NCBI RefSeq assembly: GCF_900112585.1
Contig: NZ_FOLY01000003.1
Coordinates: 248,001-312,000, forward strand
Origin: Kushneria avicenniae
Lineage (GTDB): Bacteria; Pseudomonadota; Gammaproteobacteria; Pseudomonadales; Halomonadaceae
DNA length: 64,000 nucleotides
Direction: 5' to 3'
The position numbers and the translations under genes are program-made. Below are positions 8,077-17,345 of this stretch, piece after piece. Under the pieces are notes generated by a model that was not told the DNA's origin, did not search any database, and worked only from the letters and a program-made list of their open reading frames with translations. The number at the start of each line of letters is the position of its first letter. Within the stretch, counting starts at the first letter, position 1.

Positions 8077-9045
8077 TCAGCCCTGACGAACCTGGCTCTT
8101 GCCGAGGGCATAATCGGAGGTGCGTGGCAGAATTTTTTCGCGCAGATAGCGCTGGTTGCTGCTGGACACGCTCAGGCCATCACCGCCGTAGTGCTCGGTG
8201 CAGATGATGCCCTGGAAGCCGTTGGCAAGGGCGATCTCGAACGCCTTGCGGTAGCTGATCAGCCCCGACTCCAGCGGTGCAGGCATGGCCACGTAGTAGT
8301 CACGCGCCACGTCCTCGTCGCGGATGTAGTTCTTGACATGCCAGTAGTTGGCATACGGCATGGTCTTTTCCATGATCTCGAGCCACGGCTCGATCGGGCG
8401 ATGCAGGCGGACCAGGTTGCCCACGTCCGGATTGATGCCGACGTTATCCAGCCCGATGTCCTTGACCAGCGCCACGGAGGAATCGGCGGTGCCCAGATAG
8501 GTGTCCTCATACATCTCGAGCGACATCAGAAGGCCCAGATCGTCGGCATGACGGCCCAGCTCCTGCAGGCGCTTGACGGCCAGATTCCACATATCGCGAT
8601 CGGCCTTCGGGTCCTTGTGGCCTTCCACGGTCCAGAACCACAGCTGCTTCTGCTGTTCAGGCGTCAGGGCCTGATGCAGCCCGAAGGAGACCACGCGACA
8701 GCCCAGCGCGGCGGCGGCTTCCAGCGTGCGGTGGCTGTAGGCCAGATTGTCCTCGCCGTGCTCGGCGTCGATGACGCTGCGGCGAATGGCCGACACCGAC
8801 GGCAGACCGATGCCGACCTCTTTTGCCGCGCCGCCGAGCGCTTCCAGCCGATCGCGCGAAAGGTCACCGGGCTTGATCCAGCTGTCGAACAGGTCGGCGT
8901 TGTCAAAACCGGCATCGCGGACTTCCTCGAACACGCGGCGCCAGTGCGAGGGGTCGGCATCGTTGACGGCCCGCCCCTGGGCATCCACTCCGGAAAACTG
9001 CAGCAGCGCGGCCGTGATCGGCCAGTCATCAGCGGTATAGGGCAT
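8077..9045 (-). CDS. Sugar phosphate isomerase/epimerase-like TIM-barrel protein
   Basis: The protein has 322 residues. The ATG at 9045 is chosen because AAGGAG precedes it by about 9 bases on the minus strand; a longer frame exists upstream. The sequence fits the AP-endonuclease-2 TIM barrel: MSLEMYEDTYLGTADSSVALV and NVGINPDVGNLVR, with the late metal-ligand strand GIICTEHYGGDG. Such enzymes isomerise or epimerise sugars, or cleave or decarboxylate 3-oxo acids. It lies between a GntP permease gene and a dehydrogenase gene, all one strand, which suggests sugar-acid catabolism. Confidence 0.75.
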   Translation of the reverse strand: MPYTADDWPITAALLQFSGVDAQGRAVNDADPSHWRRVFEEVRDAGFDNADLFDSWIKPGDLSRDRLEALGGAAKEVGIGLPSVSAIRRSVIDAEHGEDNLAYSHRTLEAAAALGCRVVSFGLHQALTPEQQKQLWFWTVEGHKDPKADRDMWNLAVKRLQELGRHADDLGLLMSLEMYEDTYLGTADSSVALVKDIGLDNVGINPDVGNLVRLHRPIEPWLEIMEKTMPYANYWHVKNYIRDEDVARDYYVAMPAPLESGLISYRKAFEIALANGFQGIICTEHYGGDGLSVSSSNQRYLREKILPRTSDYALGKSQVRQG

Positions 9046-9130
9046 GAGTACATCTCCTTGTGAGGGCTTGCAGGGACTTGCTTCAGGGCCCGGCAATCTG
9101 GCGCGGGCCCGCGGATCATGTGCCTGTGCG

Positions 9131-10522
9131 TCAGGCCACCAGCGCGAACAGCACCCAGGCCAGACCAAAGGCCATCAGGGAAATACCGGTCGACATCACA
9201 CTCCAGGTACGCAGCATGGTGCGGGTCTCGACCTGCAGGAACCGGCCGACCAGCCAGAAGCCCGAATCATTGACGTGGGAGTAGCCGATGGCACCGGCCA
9301 CGATCGCCGTGGTGATACAGGCCGCCGGCATGCCGGCCAGTTCCGGCTGCGCCAGTACCGCTGGCGCCATGATGCCGGCGGCCGTGGTACCGGCCACGGT
9401 GGCCGAGCCCTGGGCGATACGAATGACCGAAGCGATGAGATAGCCGGCCAGAATCAGCGGCATGCCGATCGCATCAAGGCTTGCCGCCAGCGCATTGCCG
9501 ATACCGCTGGCGGTGAGCACGCCACCGAACATGCCGCCGGCCCCGGTGATCAGGATGATGGTGCACACCGGCGCCAGGGCCTTCTCGATGATGTCGTTGA
9601 TGGCATCCATCGGCGACGTGATGCCGCGTCGAAAGATCAAAAGCCACATCGCGACACAGGTGCTGATCAACAGCGCAATCGGGGTTTCGCCGATCACGAT
9701 GAAGGCCTCCAGCAGCGCGTTGTCTTCCGGCAGAATGCCGGCCGACATCAGCGTCGAGATACCGGTATTGAGAAAGATCAGCACTAGCGGCAGCAGCAGC
9801 ACCAGCAGCACGGTGCCAAAGGCAGGCGCTGGCGCACCGTCGTCTTCCTCCCCGCCCATCACATCGGGCACCGGCTGAAACGGTGTCCTGTTGGCCAGCC
9901 ATACGGCGAGGCGATAGCCCATGACATACCAGGTGGGCAGTCCGACCAGAAGCCCCACGAACAGCACCAGCCCGATGTCGGCGTGCAGAAAGACGGCGGC
10001 GGCTACCGGCCCCGGATGCGGCGGCATCAGGGCGTGCATGACCAGCGCCGAACCCGCCACCGGCAGCCCGTAGAGCAGCAGCGAGCCCTTGAGCTCGCGG
10101 GCAACGGCAAAGATGATCGGCAGCATCACCACGTAGGCGGCGTCCAGAAAGATCGGGAAGCAGAACAACAGCGCGGCGATCGACAGCCCCAGCGGCGCGC
10201 GTTTACGCCCGCAGATGCGGATCAGAGTGTCAGACAGCACCCGCGCCCCGCCGGAGACGGCCACAATCCGCCCGAGCACGGCACCGAAGCCGATCAGCAT
10301 GGCCACGTTGCCCAGCGTCTTGCCAAAGCCGCCGGTCAGGGTGCTGACCAGATCACTGACGCCGATGCCGGTCGCCAGTGCCGTACCGATACTGACGATG
10401 ACCAGCGCAAAGAAGGGATGTAAACGGATACGAATGATCAGCAGCAGCAAAATGGCGATCGCCAGTGCCGAGATCGAAAGCAGAAGAGGTGTGGATAAGG
10501 CGGCTTCAGGGGCGCTGGGCAT
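9131..10522 (-). CDS. GntP-family gluconate:H+ symporter-like permease
   Basis: The protein has 463 residues from the ATG at 10522, close to the usual length of about 450; the open frame extends 73 codons further but gives a non-hydrophobic leader. About 12-14 membrane segments are visible. GntP-type signatures include GFGKTLGNVAMLIGFGAVLG, MPPHPGPVAAA, QGSATVAG and SHVNDSGFWLVGRF. It should import gluconate or a related aldonate. It is the first gene of a three-gene operon divergent from a LysR regulator. Confidence 0.88.
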   Translation of the reverse strand: MPSAPEAALSTPLLLSISALAIAILLLLIIRIRLHPFFALVIVSIGTALATGIGVSDLVSTLTGGFGKTLGNVAMLIGFGAVLGRIVAVSGGARVLSDTLIRICGRKRAPLGLSIAALLFCFPIFLDAAYVVMLPIIFAVARELKGSLLLYGLPVAGSALVMHALMPPHPGPVAAAVFLHADIGLVLFVGLLVGLPTWYVMGYRLAVWLANRTPFQPVPDVMGGEEDDGAPAPAFGTVLLVLLLPLVLIFLNTGISTLMSAGILPEDNALLEAFIVIGETPIALLISTCVAMWLLIFRRGITSPMDAINDIIEKALAPVCTIILITGAGGMFGGVLTASGIGNALAASLDAIGMPLILAGYLIASVIRIAQGSATVAGTTAAGIMAPAVLAQPELAGMPAACITTAIVAGAIGYSHVNDSGFWLVGRFLQVETRTMLRTWSVMSTGISLMAFGLAWVLFALVA

Positions 10523-10661
10523 AACCGGCTCCGGGACAGGCCATGGCGCTCGATCATTCGATACGCCATTGGTCGCAAAATGCCTTACATCGCTGTAAGT
10601 CCGATAGCGCAGACGATATCTTCCCCGGGCAATACCCGACCAATGCCGGTCATGCCGGAAA

Positions 10662-10692
10662 TTGATAACACTTTTGATATTAATTTGATAAC
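10662..10692. promoter_or_regulatory. Helically phased TTGATA repeats in the lysR-gntP divergent promoter
   Basis: TTGATAAC (10662), TTGATAT (10674) and TTGATAAC (10685) repeat at 12- and 11-bp intervals, just upstream of the lysR start. The spacing puts them on one face of the helix. They may be an operator for the LysR protein or another regulator. Confidence 0.45.
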
Positions 10693-10704
10693 GAGCCGCA
10701 CGAC

Positions 10705-11649
10705 ATGGGGACTCTGCCGGAAGACTGGTTTTTCCGATCAAGACTAAAGTTGCGTCACCTGCAACTCTTTGTGGCCCTTGGCGAGCAGGGCAACCTGCAT
10801 CGCAGCGCCGAAGTACTGGGCATCAGTCAGCCGGCGGCCTCCCGGCTTCTGATCGAACTCGAGGAGCGTCTGGGCACCCCGCTGTTCGAGCGCCACGGTC
10901 GGGGCCTGTCGCCCAATCTCTATGGCGAACTGATGATCCGCCGCGCCCGGACCATCATCGACGAGCTCGAGCGCGCCGGGGAGGAGTTCAACGCCATCCG
11001 CGCCGGGCACGCAGGTCTGGTCCGGGTCGGCACGGTGATGGAGCCTGCCGTGGCCCTGCTGACCCGCGCCATCGAACAGATGCACGGCGAGCGACCGGGA
11101 CTTCGTATCAACGTCCACGTGGACGTCAGCCGCGCCCTGATCTCCGGACTGCTAGACGGTCATTACAATTTTGTAATCTCTCGCATTCCGGCCGGCTTCT
11201 CGGGCGAGCACTTCGTGTTCGAGGAGATCGGCGAGGAGGAGATCTGCTTCGTCTGCAGCCGAAGCCATCCGCTGGCCGAGCAGCCGGTGCCGGATCTCTC
11301 CGCCATGGTCGACTATCCCTGGGCGCTGCAGCCCCCCGGTACCCTGATGCGCCAGCGCGTCGATGACCTGGTCCGCCACCGCGGTCTGGAACCGCCCCAC
11401 TGGATCGTCGATACCTCGGATCTGACCACCTCTCTGGCGCTGGTCAACGCCTCGTCGTTTCTGACCGTGGCGACCCGCGGCGTGGCGGAACTCTTGTGCG
11501 ATCCGCAGCGCTTTCGCATCATCGCACTGTCCAAACGTCTGAGCGTGCAGCCCTACGGACTGGTCAGTCTGCGCCGTCAGCAGCTGCCACCGGGCGTGGC
11601 CGCCATGATGCGCCTGCTGCGTCAGCTGATTCGCCAGACCCCGACCTGA
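10705..11649 (+). CDS. LysR-family transcriptional regulator
   Basis: The protein has 314 residues. The N-terminal helix-turn-helix runs LKLRHLQLFVALGEQGNLHRSAEVLGISQPAASRLL near residues 14-50, followed by LEERLGTPLFERHGRGL. The C-terminal ligand-binding domain starts around residue 95. It is divergent from gntP, so it probably activates the permease-isomerase-dehydrogenase operon in response to its substrate or an intermediate. No strong ribosome site precedes the start. Confidence 0.88.
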   Translation: MGTLPEDWFFRSRLKLRHLQLFVALGEQGNLHRSAEVLGISQPAASRLLIELEERLGTPLFERHGRGLSPNLYGELMIRRARTIIDELERAGEEFNAIRAGHAGLVRVGTVMEPAVALLTRAIEQMHGERPGLRINVHVDVSRALISGLLDGHYNFVISRIPAGFSGEHFVFEEIGEEEICFVCSRSHPLAEQPVPDLSAMVDYPWALQPPGTLMRQRVDDLVRHRGLEPPHWIVDTSDLTTSLALVNASSFLTVATRGVAELLCDPQRFRIIALSKRLSVQPYGLVSLRRQQLPPGVAAMMRLLRQLIRQTPT

Positions 11650-11723
11650 TTGGCGCGCCGTGGTCGCTTGCGGTCAAAGCCGTTACTCTGGTGAACTCTC
11701 TCCTGCTGACCGGAACGCCGATC

Positions 11724-12944
11724 ATGACCACGCTTGCTCGCCGCATGGGGACGATTGCCCCTTCGGCCACCATTGAAATCTCGCGCCGCGCCGCCGAACT
11801 GCGCCGGGAAGGGCTCGATATCATCTCGCTTTCACAGGGCGAACCCGATTTCGACACGCCCACGCACATCGCCCAGGCCGGCAAGCGCGCCATTGACGAG
11901 GGCCATACCCGTTATACCGATGTCGATGGCACGCCCGAGCTCAAGCAGGCGGTGGTGGCGAAGTTCGAGCGGGACAATGGCCTGCACTACGCCACCGATC
12001 AGATCTCGGTGGGCACCGGCGGCAAGCAGGTCATCTTCAACGCGCTGTTCGCCCTGATCGACCCGGATGATGAAGTCATCATTCCAGCGCCGTACTGGGT
12101 CTCCTATCCGGACATGGTGCGCCTGGCCGGCGGCATGCCGGTCTGTGTCGAGTGCGGCGACGACCAGGGCTTCAAGCTCACCCCCGAGCAGCTCGAAGCC
12201 GCCATCACTCCGAAGACCAAATGTCTGATCCTCAACTCCCCCGGCAACCCGACCGGCGCCGGCTATCACCGCGAAGAGCTTGTCGCACTGGGCGAGGTAC
12301 TGAAGCGCCACCCCGGCGTGTTCGTGATCAGCGACGACATCTATGAGTATCTCGCCTACGACGACTGGGCCTTTGCCACCCTGGCCGCCGTAGTCCCCGA
12401 GCTGTTTGAGCGCGTGTTGACCGTCAATGGTGTGTCCAAGGGCTACGCCATGACCGGATGGCGCATCGGCTTTGGCGGAGGCCCGAAGGATCTTATTCGC
12501 GCCATGGCGATGCTGCAGGGTCAGATGACCACCAACCCGAGTGCGGTCTCGCAGGCCGCGGCCGTGGAAGCCCTCAATGGCCCCCGCGACTTTCTAACGG
12601 AGCATCTCGAAATCTTCCGCCAGCGCCGCGACATGTGCACCGAGGCCATCAATGCCATTGACGGTCTGTCGTGTCGCGCCCCTGAAGGTGCGTTCTATCT
12701 CTTTATCAGCTGTCAGGGACTGCTCGGTCGCCAGACCCCCGAGGGAGACGTGCTCGAAAGTGATGTGGACGTGGCGCAGTTTCTGCTCGAGCAGGCCCAT
12801 GTGGCGGTGGTTCCGGGCACGGCCTTTGGTCTGGCCCCCTGGTGTCGCATCTCCTTTGCCGCCGCCACCGAACGTCTGGGGGAAGCCTGTGCGCGCATCG
12901 ACCAGGCCTGCCGTACGCTGACAGCACCTGCCGTGAACGACTGA
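11724..12944 (+). CDS. Class I/II pyridoxal-phosphate aminotransferase (aspartate aminotransferase-like)
   Basis: The protein has 406 residues from the ATG at 11724. The hallmarks of the AspC/AspAT-Ib group are LSQGEPDFDTP, YTDVDGTPELKQAV, NSPGNPTGAGY, ISDDIYEYLAYD and the Schiff-base lysine in VNGVSKGYAMTGWRIGF. It should transfer amino groups between an amino acid and 2-oxoglutarate or oxaloacetate. It follows the LysR gene on the same strand by 74 bases, but there is no functional link that I can show. Confidence 0.88.
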   Translation: MTTLARRMGTIAPSATIEISRRAAELRREGLDIISLSQGEPDFDTPTHIAQAGKRAIDEGHTRYTDVDGTPELKQAVVAKFERDNGLHYATDQISVGTGGKQVIFNALFALIDPDDEVIIPAPYWVSYPDMVRLAGGMPVCVECGDDQGFKLTPEQLEAAITPKTKCLILNSPGNPTGAGYHREELVALGEVLKRHPGVFVISDDIYEYLAYDDWAFATLAAVVPELFERVLTVNGVSKGYAMTGWRIGFGGGPKDLIRAMAMLQGQMTTNPSAVSQAAAVEALNGPRDFLTEHLEIFRQRRDMCTEAINAIDGLSCRAPEGAFYLFISCQGLLGRQTPEGDVLESDVDVAQFLLEQAHVAVVPGTAFGLAPWCRISFAAATERLGEACARIDQACRTLTAPAVND

Positions 12945-12993
12945 ACCCGCGCTCGCCGGTCGCCTCTTCGGGGCGGCCGGCCGGCGGCGCGTT

Positions 12994-13012
12994 GATAATG
13001 TTTCTCATGTCG
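12994..13012 (+). promoter_or_regulatory. Candidate Fur box upstream of the Bcr/CflA exporter
   Basis: GATAATGTTTCTCATGTCG matches the 19-bp Fur consensus at about 12 positions, mostly in the left half. It lies 50 bases before the exporter start and upstream of an iron-type importer cluster. Support is modest. Confidence 0.3.
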
Positions 13013-13061
13013 CCATAATGACGGCTTCACTTCCCCGATCGATTTCAGGCAGACACCCTTC

Positions 13062-14258
13062 ATGGCATCCAGAACCCCTTCTCACCTCTCGCTGGCCGTC
13101 GTGCTGGCGCTGACGGCCGCCATCGGCCCCTTTTCGCTTGACGCCTATCTGCCTGCCTTTCCTGCCATGGCCGAATCGCTGGGCGTGTCGATCAGCGATG
13201 TCTCCCTGAGCGTATCGGTCTATATCTTCACGATGTCGATCGGTCAGCTCGTGGGCGGACCGCTGTCCGATCAGCTCGGACGTCAAAGGATCATGTTTTC
13301 CGGGCTGATCCTCTATAGCGTGGCCAGCCTTCTGATCTGGCAAAGCGAGCAGATTGAAAGCCTGCTGGCCTTTCGCGCCCTGCAGGCCTTTGCCGCCGGC
13401 TGGACGCTGGTGTCGGTGCCGGCGCTGGTGCGTGACCGTGTTCAGGGTGTCGAGGCCGCGCGTCTTTTCAGCCTGATCGGCCTGATCATGGTGGTGGCCC
13501 CGGGGATCGCGCCCACCGTGGGTGGGGCATTGCTGAGTCTGGGCGGCTGGTCGTTCATCTTTTTGTTTCTGGCGCTTTATGCCCTGCTGGTCATTCCGCT
13601 GCTGAAAATGGTGGCTTTCAAGGCGACCGACGCGGCACCCAAAGCGGCGCCGGGGCCGAAGGTCAATATCATCAGGCGCTACGCTCAGGTGCTGGCGACC
13701 CGTCAGGCACTGCCCTTTCTGTTCTGGCAGGCCGCCTCGTTTTCAGTGCTGATGATCTTTGTTACCCACGCCTCCTTTGTCTATCAGACCCACTTTGGCG
13801 CCAATGAGCACACCTTCGGGTTGCTGTTTGGCGCCAACGTGATCGTCATGCTGGCCGCCAATCTGACCAACCGCTCCCTGCTGGAGCGTTTCGGCTCACG
13901 GCGCATCCTGCGCGTGGCGACCTGCATTCAGGCCGCAGCCGTTGTCGCAGCGCTGCTGGCAAGTGTCTTCGAGGCACCGCTGTATCTCTTTTTGCCGACC
14001 ATGATGGTCAGCATCGGCATGGTCGGCGCGATTGCCCCCAACATCCAGGCCTCGTTCATCGAGTACTTCGGGGTTAACAGCGGCACCGCCGCGGCGCTGC
14101 TGGGCGCCTCGCAGTTCGGCATTGCCGGCATGGTCAGCGCCCTGTCTTCCCGACTGCCGGAATCGGTAACCGCCGTGGTGCTGGCCATGGCGGCCAGTTC
14201 AGCGGTGTGTCTGTGGATGCTGGTGCTGTCACTGCGTCAGGAGCGCTCATGGACCTGA
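13062..14258 (+). CDS. Bcr/CflA-family MFS multidrug exporter
   Basis: The protein has 398 residues and about 12 transmembrane helices. Typical Bcr/CflA segments are SLDAYLPAFPAMAESLG, GQLVGGPLSDQLGRQ (the MFS loop 2-3 motif), and RALQAFAAGWTLVSVPALVRD. The family exports bicyclomycin, sulfonamides, dipeptides or siderophore-like molecules. It lies upstream of an iron-siderophore-type ABC importer on the same strand, so a role in siderophore export is possible but unproven. Confidence 0.87.
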   Translation: MASRTPSHLSLAVVLALTAAIGPFSLDAYLPAFPAMAESLGVSISDVSLSVSVYIFTMSIGQLVGGPLSDQLGRQRIMFSGLILYSVASLLIWQSEQIESLLAFRALQAFAAGWTLVSVPALVRDRVQGVEAARLFSLIGLIMVVAPGIAPTVGGALLSLGGWSFIFLFLALYALLVIPLLKMVAFKATDAAPKAAPGPKVNIIRRYAQVLATRQALPFLFWQAASFSVLMIFVTHASFVYQTHFGANEHTFGLLFGANVIVMLAANLTNRSLLERFGSRRILRVATCIQAAAVVAALLASVFEAPLYLFLPTMMVSIGMVGAIAPNIQASFIEYFGVNSGTAAALLGASQFGIAGMVSALSSRLPESVTAVVLAMAASSAVCLWMLVLSLRQERSWT

Positions 14259-14400
14259 GCCTCATGTTCTAAACAACAGGGCCCGAGCCGCCTGCATGAA
14301 TAATGCGCCATGCCCGGCTGAATCCTGCTCGCTTTTGTCGGCCGGGTTCGTCGGGTATGTTCACGGCTTGATCCACCGCCTGCTCACCGGACACCCTCTG

Positions 14401-15456
14401 ATGCTCTCCGCTCTATTTCGCCCTGCGTTGCTGGTCCTGCTGCTCATGACGCCCACCCTTCAAGCGCATGCCAGCGACAGTGACGATCACTACCCGGTCA
14501 CGCTGGACAACTGCGGCCGGCAGATCACGTTCGAAGCGCCGCCGCAGCGGGCGGTCAGCATCGGTCAGAACACCACCGAGATCCTGCTTTCGCTGGGGCT
14601 TGCCGATCACATGGCCGCCAGCGCCGTGTGGATCGGTGAGGTGCCGGACACGCTCAGAGCCGCCAACGATCGCGTACCGCGACTCTCCAGCACCGTTCCC
14701 GGGTTCGAAAGCGTATTGGGGCAAGATCCTGATCTGGTGGCGGCGCAGTTCGAAACCGATGTCGGCCCCCGGGGACGTGTGGCGAGCCGCGAGCAATTCG
14801 CCTCGCTTGGCGTGCCGACCTATCTCTCCCCGACCGACTGCGTGGGGCGGGTCTACGGCGGTGACGCCAATAGCGATGGCGCCCGCACGAAGGCGTTTGA
14901 CATGGCGCTGGTCTACCGCGAAATCGAGGAGCTTGCCGACATTTTCGACGTGAGCAATCGCGGTAATGAGCTGATAAACACGCTGCAGGCGCGTGAGACC
15001 CGGGCGGTCTCTGAAGCCGCCGGCATGCCTCAGGATCTTTCCATGGTGTGGTGGTTTTCCAGTGCCGAACTCACGGGCGATGCCTGGGTGGCCGGAACAC
15101 TGGGCGCGCCGGGCTATATCATGAAGACGCTGGGCGCGCACAACGTGATCGATAGCCATGAGGAGTGGCCGGCGGTGAGCTGGGAGCGCATCGCATCGAT
15201 GGACCCGGACGTGATCGTGCTGGGCGAAATGAATCGTCGCAATTTTCCGGCCGACGATATCAGCCAAAAGATCGACTTTCTCGAGCATGACCCGGTCACC
15301 CGCGAGATGAGCGCGGTACGTCATCATCGCTTCATCGTGCTGGATGCCCAGGCGATGAACCCGACCCTGCGCACCGTCGAAGGCCTCGAAACCGTGGCCG
15401 AAGGTCTGAAGGGGCTGGGCCTGACCGATACCGACGCATCGAACGAAACCCCATGA
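14401..15456 (+). CDS. Periplasmic substrate-binding protein of an iron-siderophore/cobalamin-type ABC importer
   Basis: The protein has 351 residues. The ATG at 14401 is preferred because it gives a clean signal peptide (MLSALFRPALLVLLLMT...AHAS); an ATG at 14296 would put 35 non-signal residues in front. The mature part is a class III binding protein (Peripla_BP_2): VTLDNCGRQITF, AVSIGQNTTEILLSLGL, and DPDVIVLGEMN. It delivers ferric siderophore or a similar chelate to the downstream permease. Its stop overlaps the permease start (ATGA). Confidence 0.82.
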   Translation: MLSALFRPALLVLLLMTPTLQAHASDSDDHYPVTLDNCGRQITFEAPPQRAVSIGQNTTEILLSLGLADHMAASAVWIGEVPDTLRAANDRVPRLSSTVPGFESVLGQDPDLVAAQFETDVGPRGRVASREQFASLGVPTYLSPTDCVGRVYGGDANSDGARTKAFDMALVYREIEELADIFDVSNRGNELINTLQARETRAVSEAAGMPQDLSMVWWFSSAELTGDAWVAGTLGAPGYIMKTLGAHNVIDSHEEWPAVSWERIASMDPDVIVLGEMNRRNFPADDISQKIDFLEHDPVTREMSAVRHHRFIVLDAQAMNPTLRTVEGLETVAEGLKGLGLTDTDASNETP

Positions 15457-16505
15457 GCCTGATCCCGGCCCGGTTTGCCCGCACCGGACACCGTCAGGGC
15501 CTGCATCTGGGCCTGATCGTGCTGGCGCTGGCCATTCTGACGCTGTCCATGGCGCTGGCCGTGTCGATCGGCGAGATCCATATTCCACTGATCACGACTT
15601 TCAAGGCACTGGGTAACGCGCTTGGGGTAAGTGAGTACCCACTTGATCGCATCCATGAGAGCATCATTCGCGAATATCGTCTGAGCCGGGCACTGGTGGC
15701 GGCCTGCTGCGGTGCCGGGCTGTCGCTGTGCGGGGCCATTTTGCAGGCGCTGCTGCGCAATCCGCTGGCCGAGCCCTATGTGCTGGGCATTTCGGCCGGC
15801 GCCTCGACCGGCGCAGTGGCCATTATGGTGCTCGGCGCGGGCGGCGGCGCGGTGGGTCTGTCGCTTGGGGCCTTTCTGGGGGCACTGGGGGCCTTCGCGG
15901 TCGTGCTGGCACTGTCCCGCGGCGCTTCGAGCAGCCCCAACCGAATCATTCTGGCCGGCGTTGCCGGCTCTCAGCTGTTCAACGCGCTCACGGCCTGGGT
16001 GATCAGCACCTCGGCGAGTGCCGAACAGGTGCGCGGCATCATGTTCTGGCTGCTGGGCAATCTGGGCGGGGTACGCTGGCCGGATGTGACGCTGGCGCTG
16101 TCGGTGGTGCTACCGGGCTTTGTGATCTGTCTGCTGTTTGCACGGGCGCTGGACGCCTTTACCTTCGGTCAGGACGCCGCCGCCGCACTGGGCATTCCGG
16201 TCGGCGCCGTACGACTGATCCTGTTTGCCATCACAGCGCTGATGACCGCCACCATGGTCAGCATGGTCGGGGCCATCGGCTTTGTGGGCCTGGTCATTCC
16301 TCACGCCGCACGCTTTATTGTCGGCACGGCGCACGTGCGTCTGCTGCCGGCCTCACTGTTGATCGGCGCGATCTTCATGGTACTGGCCGATATCGTCTCA
16401 CGAGTGATTCTGCCGCATCAGAGCCTGCCCATTGGCGTAGTGACGGCACTGGTGGGGGCGCCGGTCTTTGCCCTCATCCTCTACCGCGCCAGACCGCCGC
16501 TATGA
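15453..16505 (+). CDS. FecCD/BtuC-type ABC permease
   Basis: The protein has 350 residues with about 9-10 membrane helices. FecCD hallmarks are GAGLSLCGAILQALLRNPLAEPYVLG and GAIGFVGLVIPHAARFIVG, the latter including the coupling-helix region that contacts the ATPase. It acts as a homodimer in the inner membrane. It is translationally coupled to the binding-protein gene by a 4-base overlap. Confidence 0.9.
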   Translation: MSLIPARFARTGHRQGLHLGLIVLALAILTLSMALAVSIGEIHIPLITTFKALGNALGVSEYPLDRIHESIIREYRLSRALVAACCGAGLSLCGAILQALLRNPLAEPYVLGISAGASTGAVAIMVLGAGGGAVGLSLGAFLGALGAFAVVLALSRGASSSPNRIILAGVAGSQLFNALTAWVISTSASAEQVRGIMFWLLGNLGGVRWPDVTLALSVVLPGFVICLLFARALDAFTFGQDAAAALGIPVGAVRLILFAITALMTATMVSMVGAIGFVGLVIPHAARFIVGTAHVRLLPASLLIGAIFMVLADIVSRVILPHQSLPIGVVTALVGAPVFALILYRARPPL

Positions 16506-16541
16506 CAAAAGCGATTACTTACTTACCCGGGGAGGCGTGAG

Positions 16542-17345
16542 ATGTCGATCCAGGCCCACGGGGTGAGCTGGTCCACGGCCGGCCGCCTGATTGTCGATGA
16601 CGTCAGCCTTGCCATCACCCCCGGCGAAACCGTCGGGCTGCTCGGCCCCAACGGCTCGGGGAAGTCGTCGCTGTTGCGACTGCTTTGCGGCCTGCGTCGC
16701 GCGACCGAAGGCGTCGTGACCTTTGACGATGCCCCGCTTGAACAGCTGAGCCGACGCGAGATCGCACGGCGGCTGGCGCTGGTAGAGCAGAACGCCACCA
16801 CCGATGCCGATGTCACCGTACTGGATGTGGTGCGCCTTGGCCGCACTCCATGGCGCTCGATCCTCAGCGGCTGGCACGAGGAGGACAGCGCCGCCGTCGA
16901 GCAGGCGCTTGCTCAGGTCGGGATGACCACGAGGCGTCATCAGAGCTGGCACACGCTGTCCGGCGGCGAGCGCCAGCGTGTCCACATTGCCCGAGCGCTC
17001 GCCCAGCGCCCGCAGGAACTGCTGCTCGACGAGCCCACCAACCATCTGGATATTCAGCACCAGCTGGAAATTCTCGCCCTCGTTCGGCGCCTGTCCACCA
17101 CCTGCGTCATGGCACTGCACGATCTCAATCTGGCGGCCATGTTCTGCGACCAGCTGGTGCTTTTAAAGGAAGGCCGCCTGGCCGCAGCCGGCAAACCGGA
17201 GTCAGTACTGACTTCGCAGCGCATTCTTGAGGTCTATGGCGTGGAGACCGTGATCGAGCGCTCTCCCCATCACGGCTGCCTGCACGTGCACTATCTGCCG
17301 CGACGGGACACGAGCACCCAGGCACCCCTCACACCATATGCCTGA
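16542..17345 (+). CDS. FecE/FepC-type ABC importer ATPase
   Basis: The protein has 267 residues. Walker A is GLLGPNGSGKSSLLRLL, the Q-loop is ALVEQNA, the signature is LSGGERQRVHIARAL, Walker B is ELLLDEPTNHLD, and the switch histidine is in MALHDLNLAAMFCD. GGAGG precedes the start by 6 bases. It powers the preceding permease. The last 17 bases overlap the convergent GntR gene. Substrate is probably an iron chelate; heme or cobalamin cannot be excluded. Confidence 0.9.
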   Translation: MSIQAHGVSWSTAGRLIVDDVSLAITPGETVGLLGPNGSGKSSLLRLLCGLRRATEGVVTFDDAPLEQLSRREIARRLALVEQNATTDADVTVLDVVRLGRTPWRSILSGWHEEDSAAVEQALAQVGMTTRRHQSWHTLSGGERQRVHIARALAQRPQELLLDEPTNHLDIQHQLEILALVRRLSTTCVMALHDLNLAAMFCDQLVLLKEGRLAAAGKPESVLTSQRILEVYGVETVIERSPHHGCLHVHYLPRRDTSTQAPLTPYA

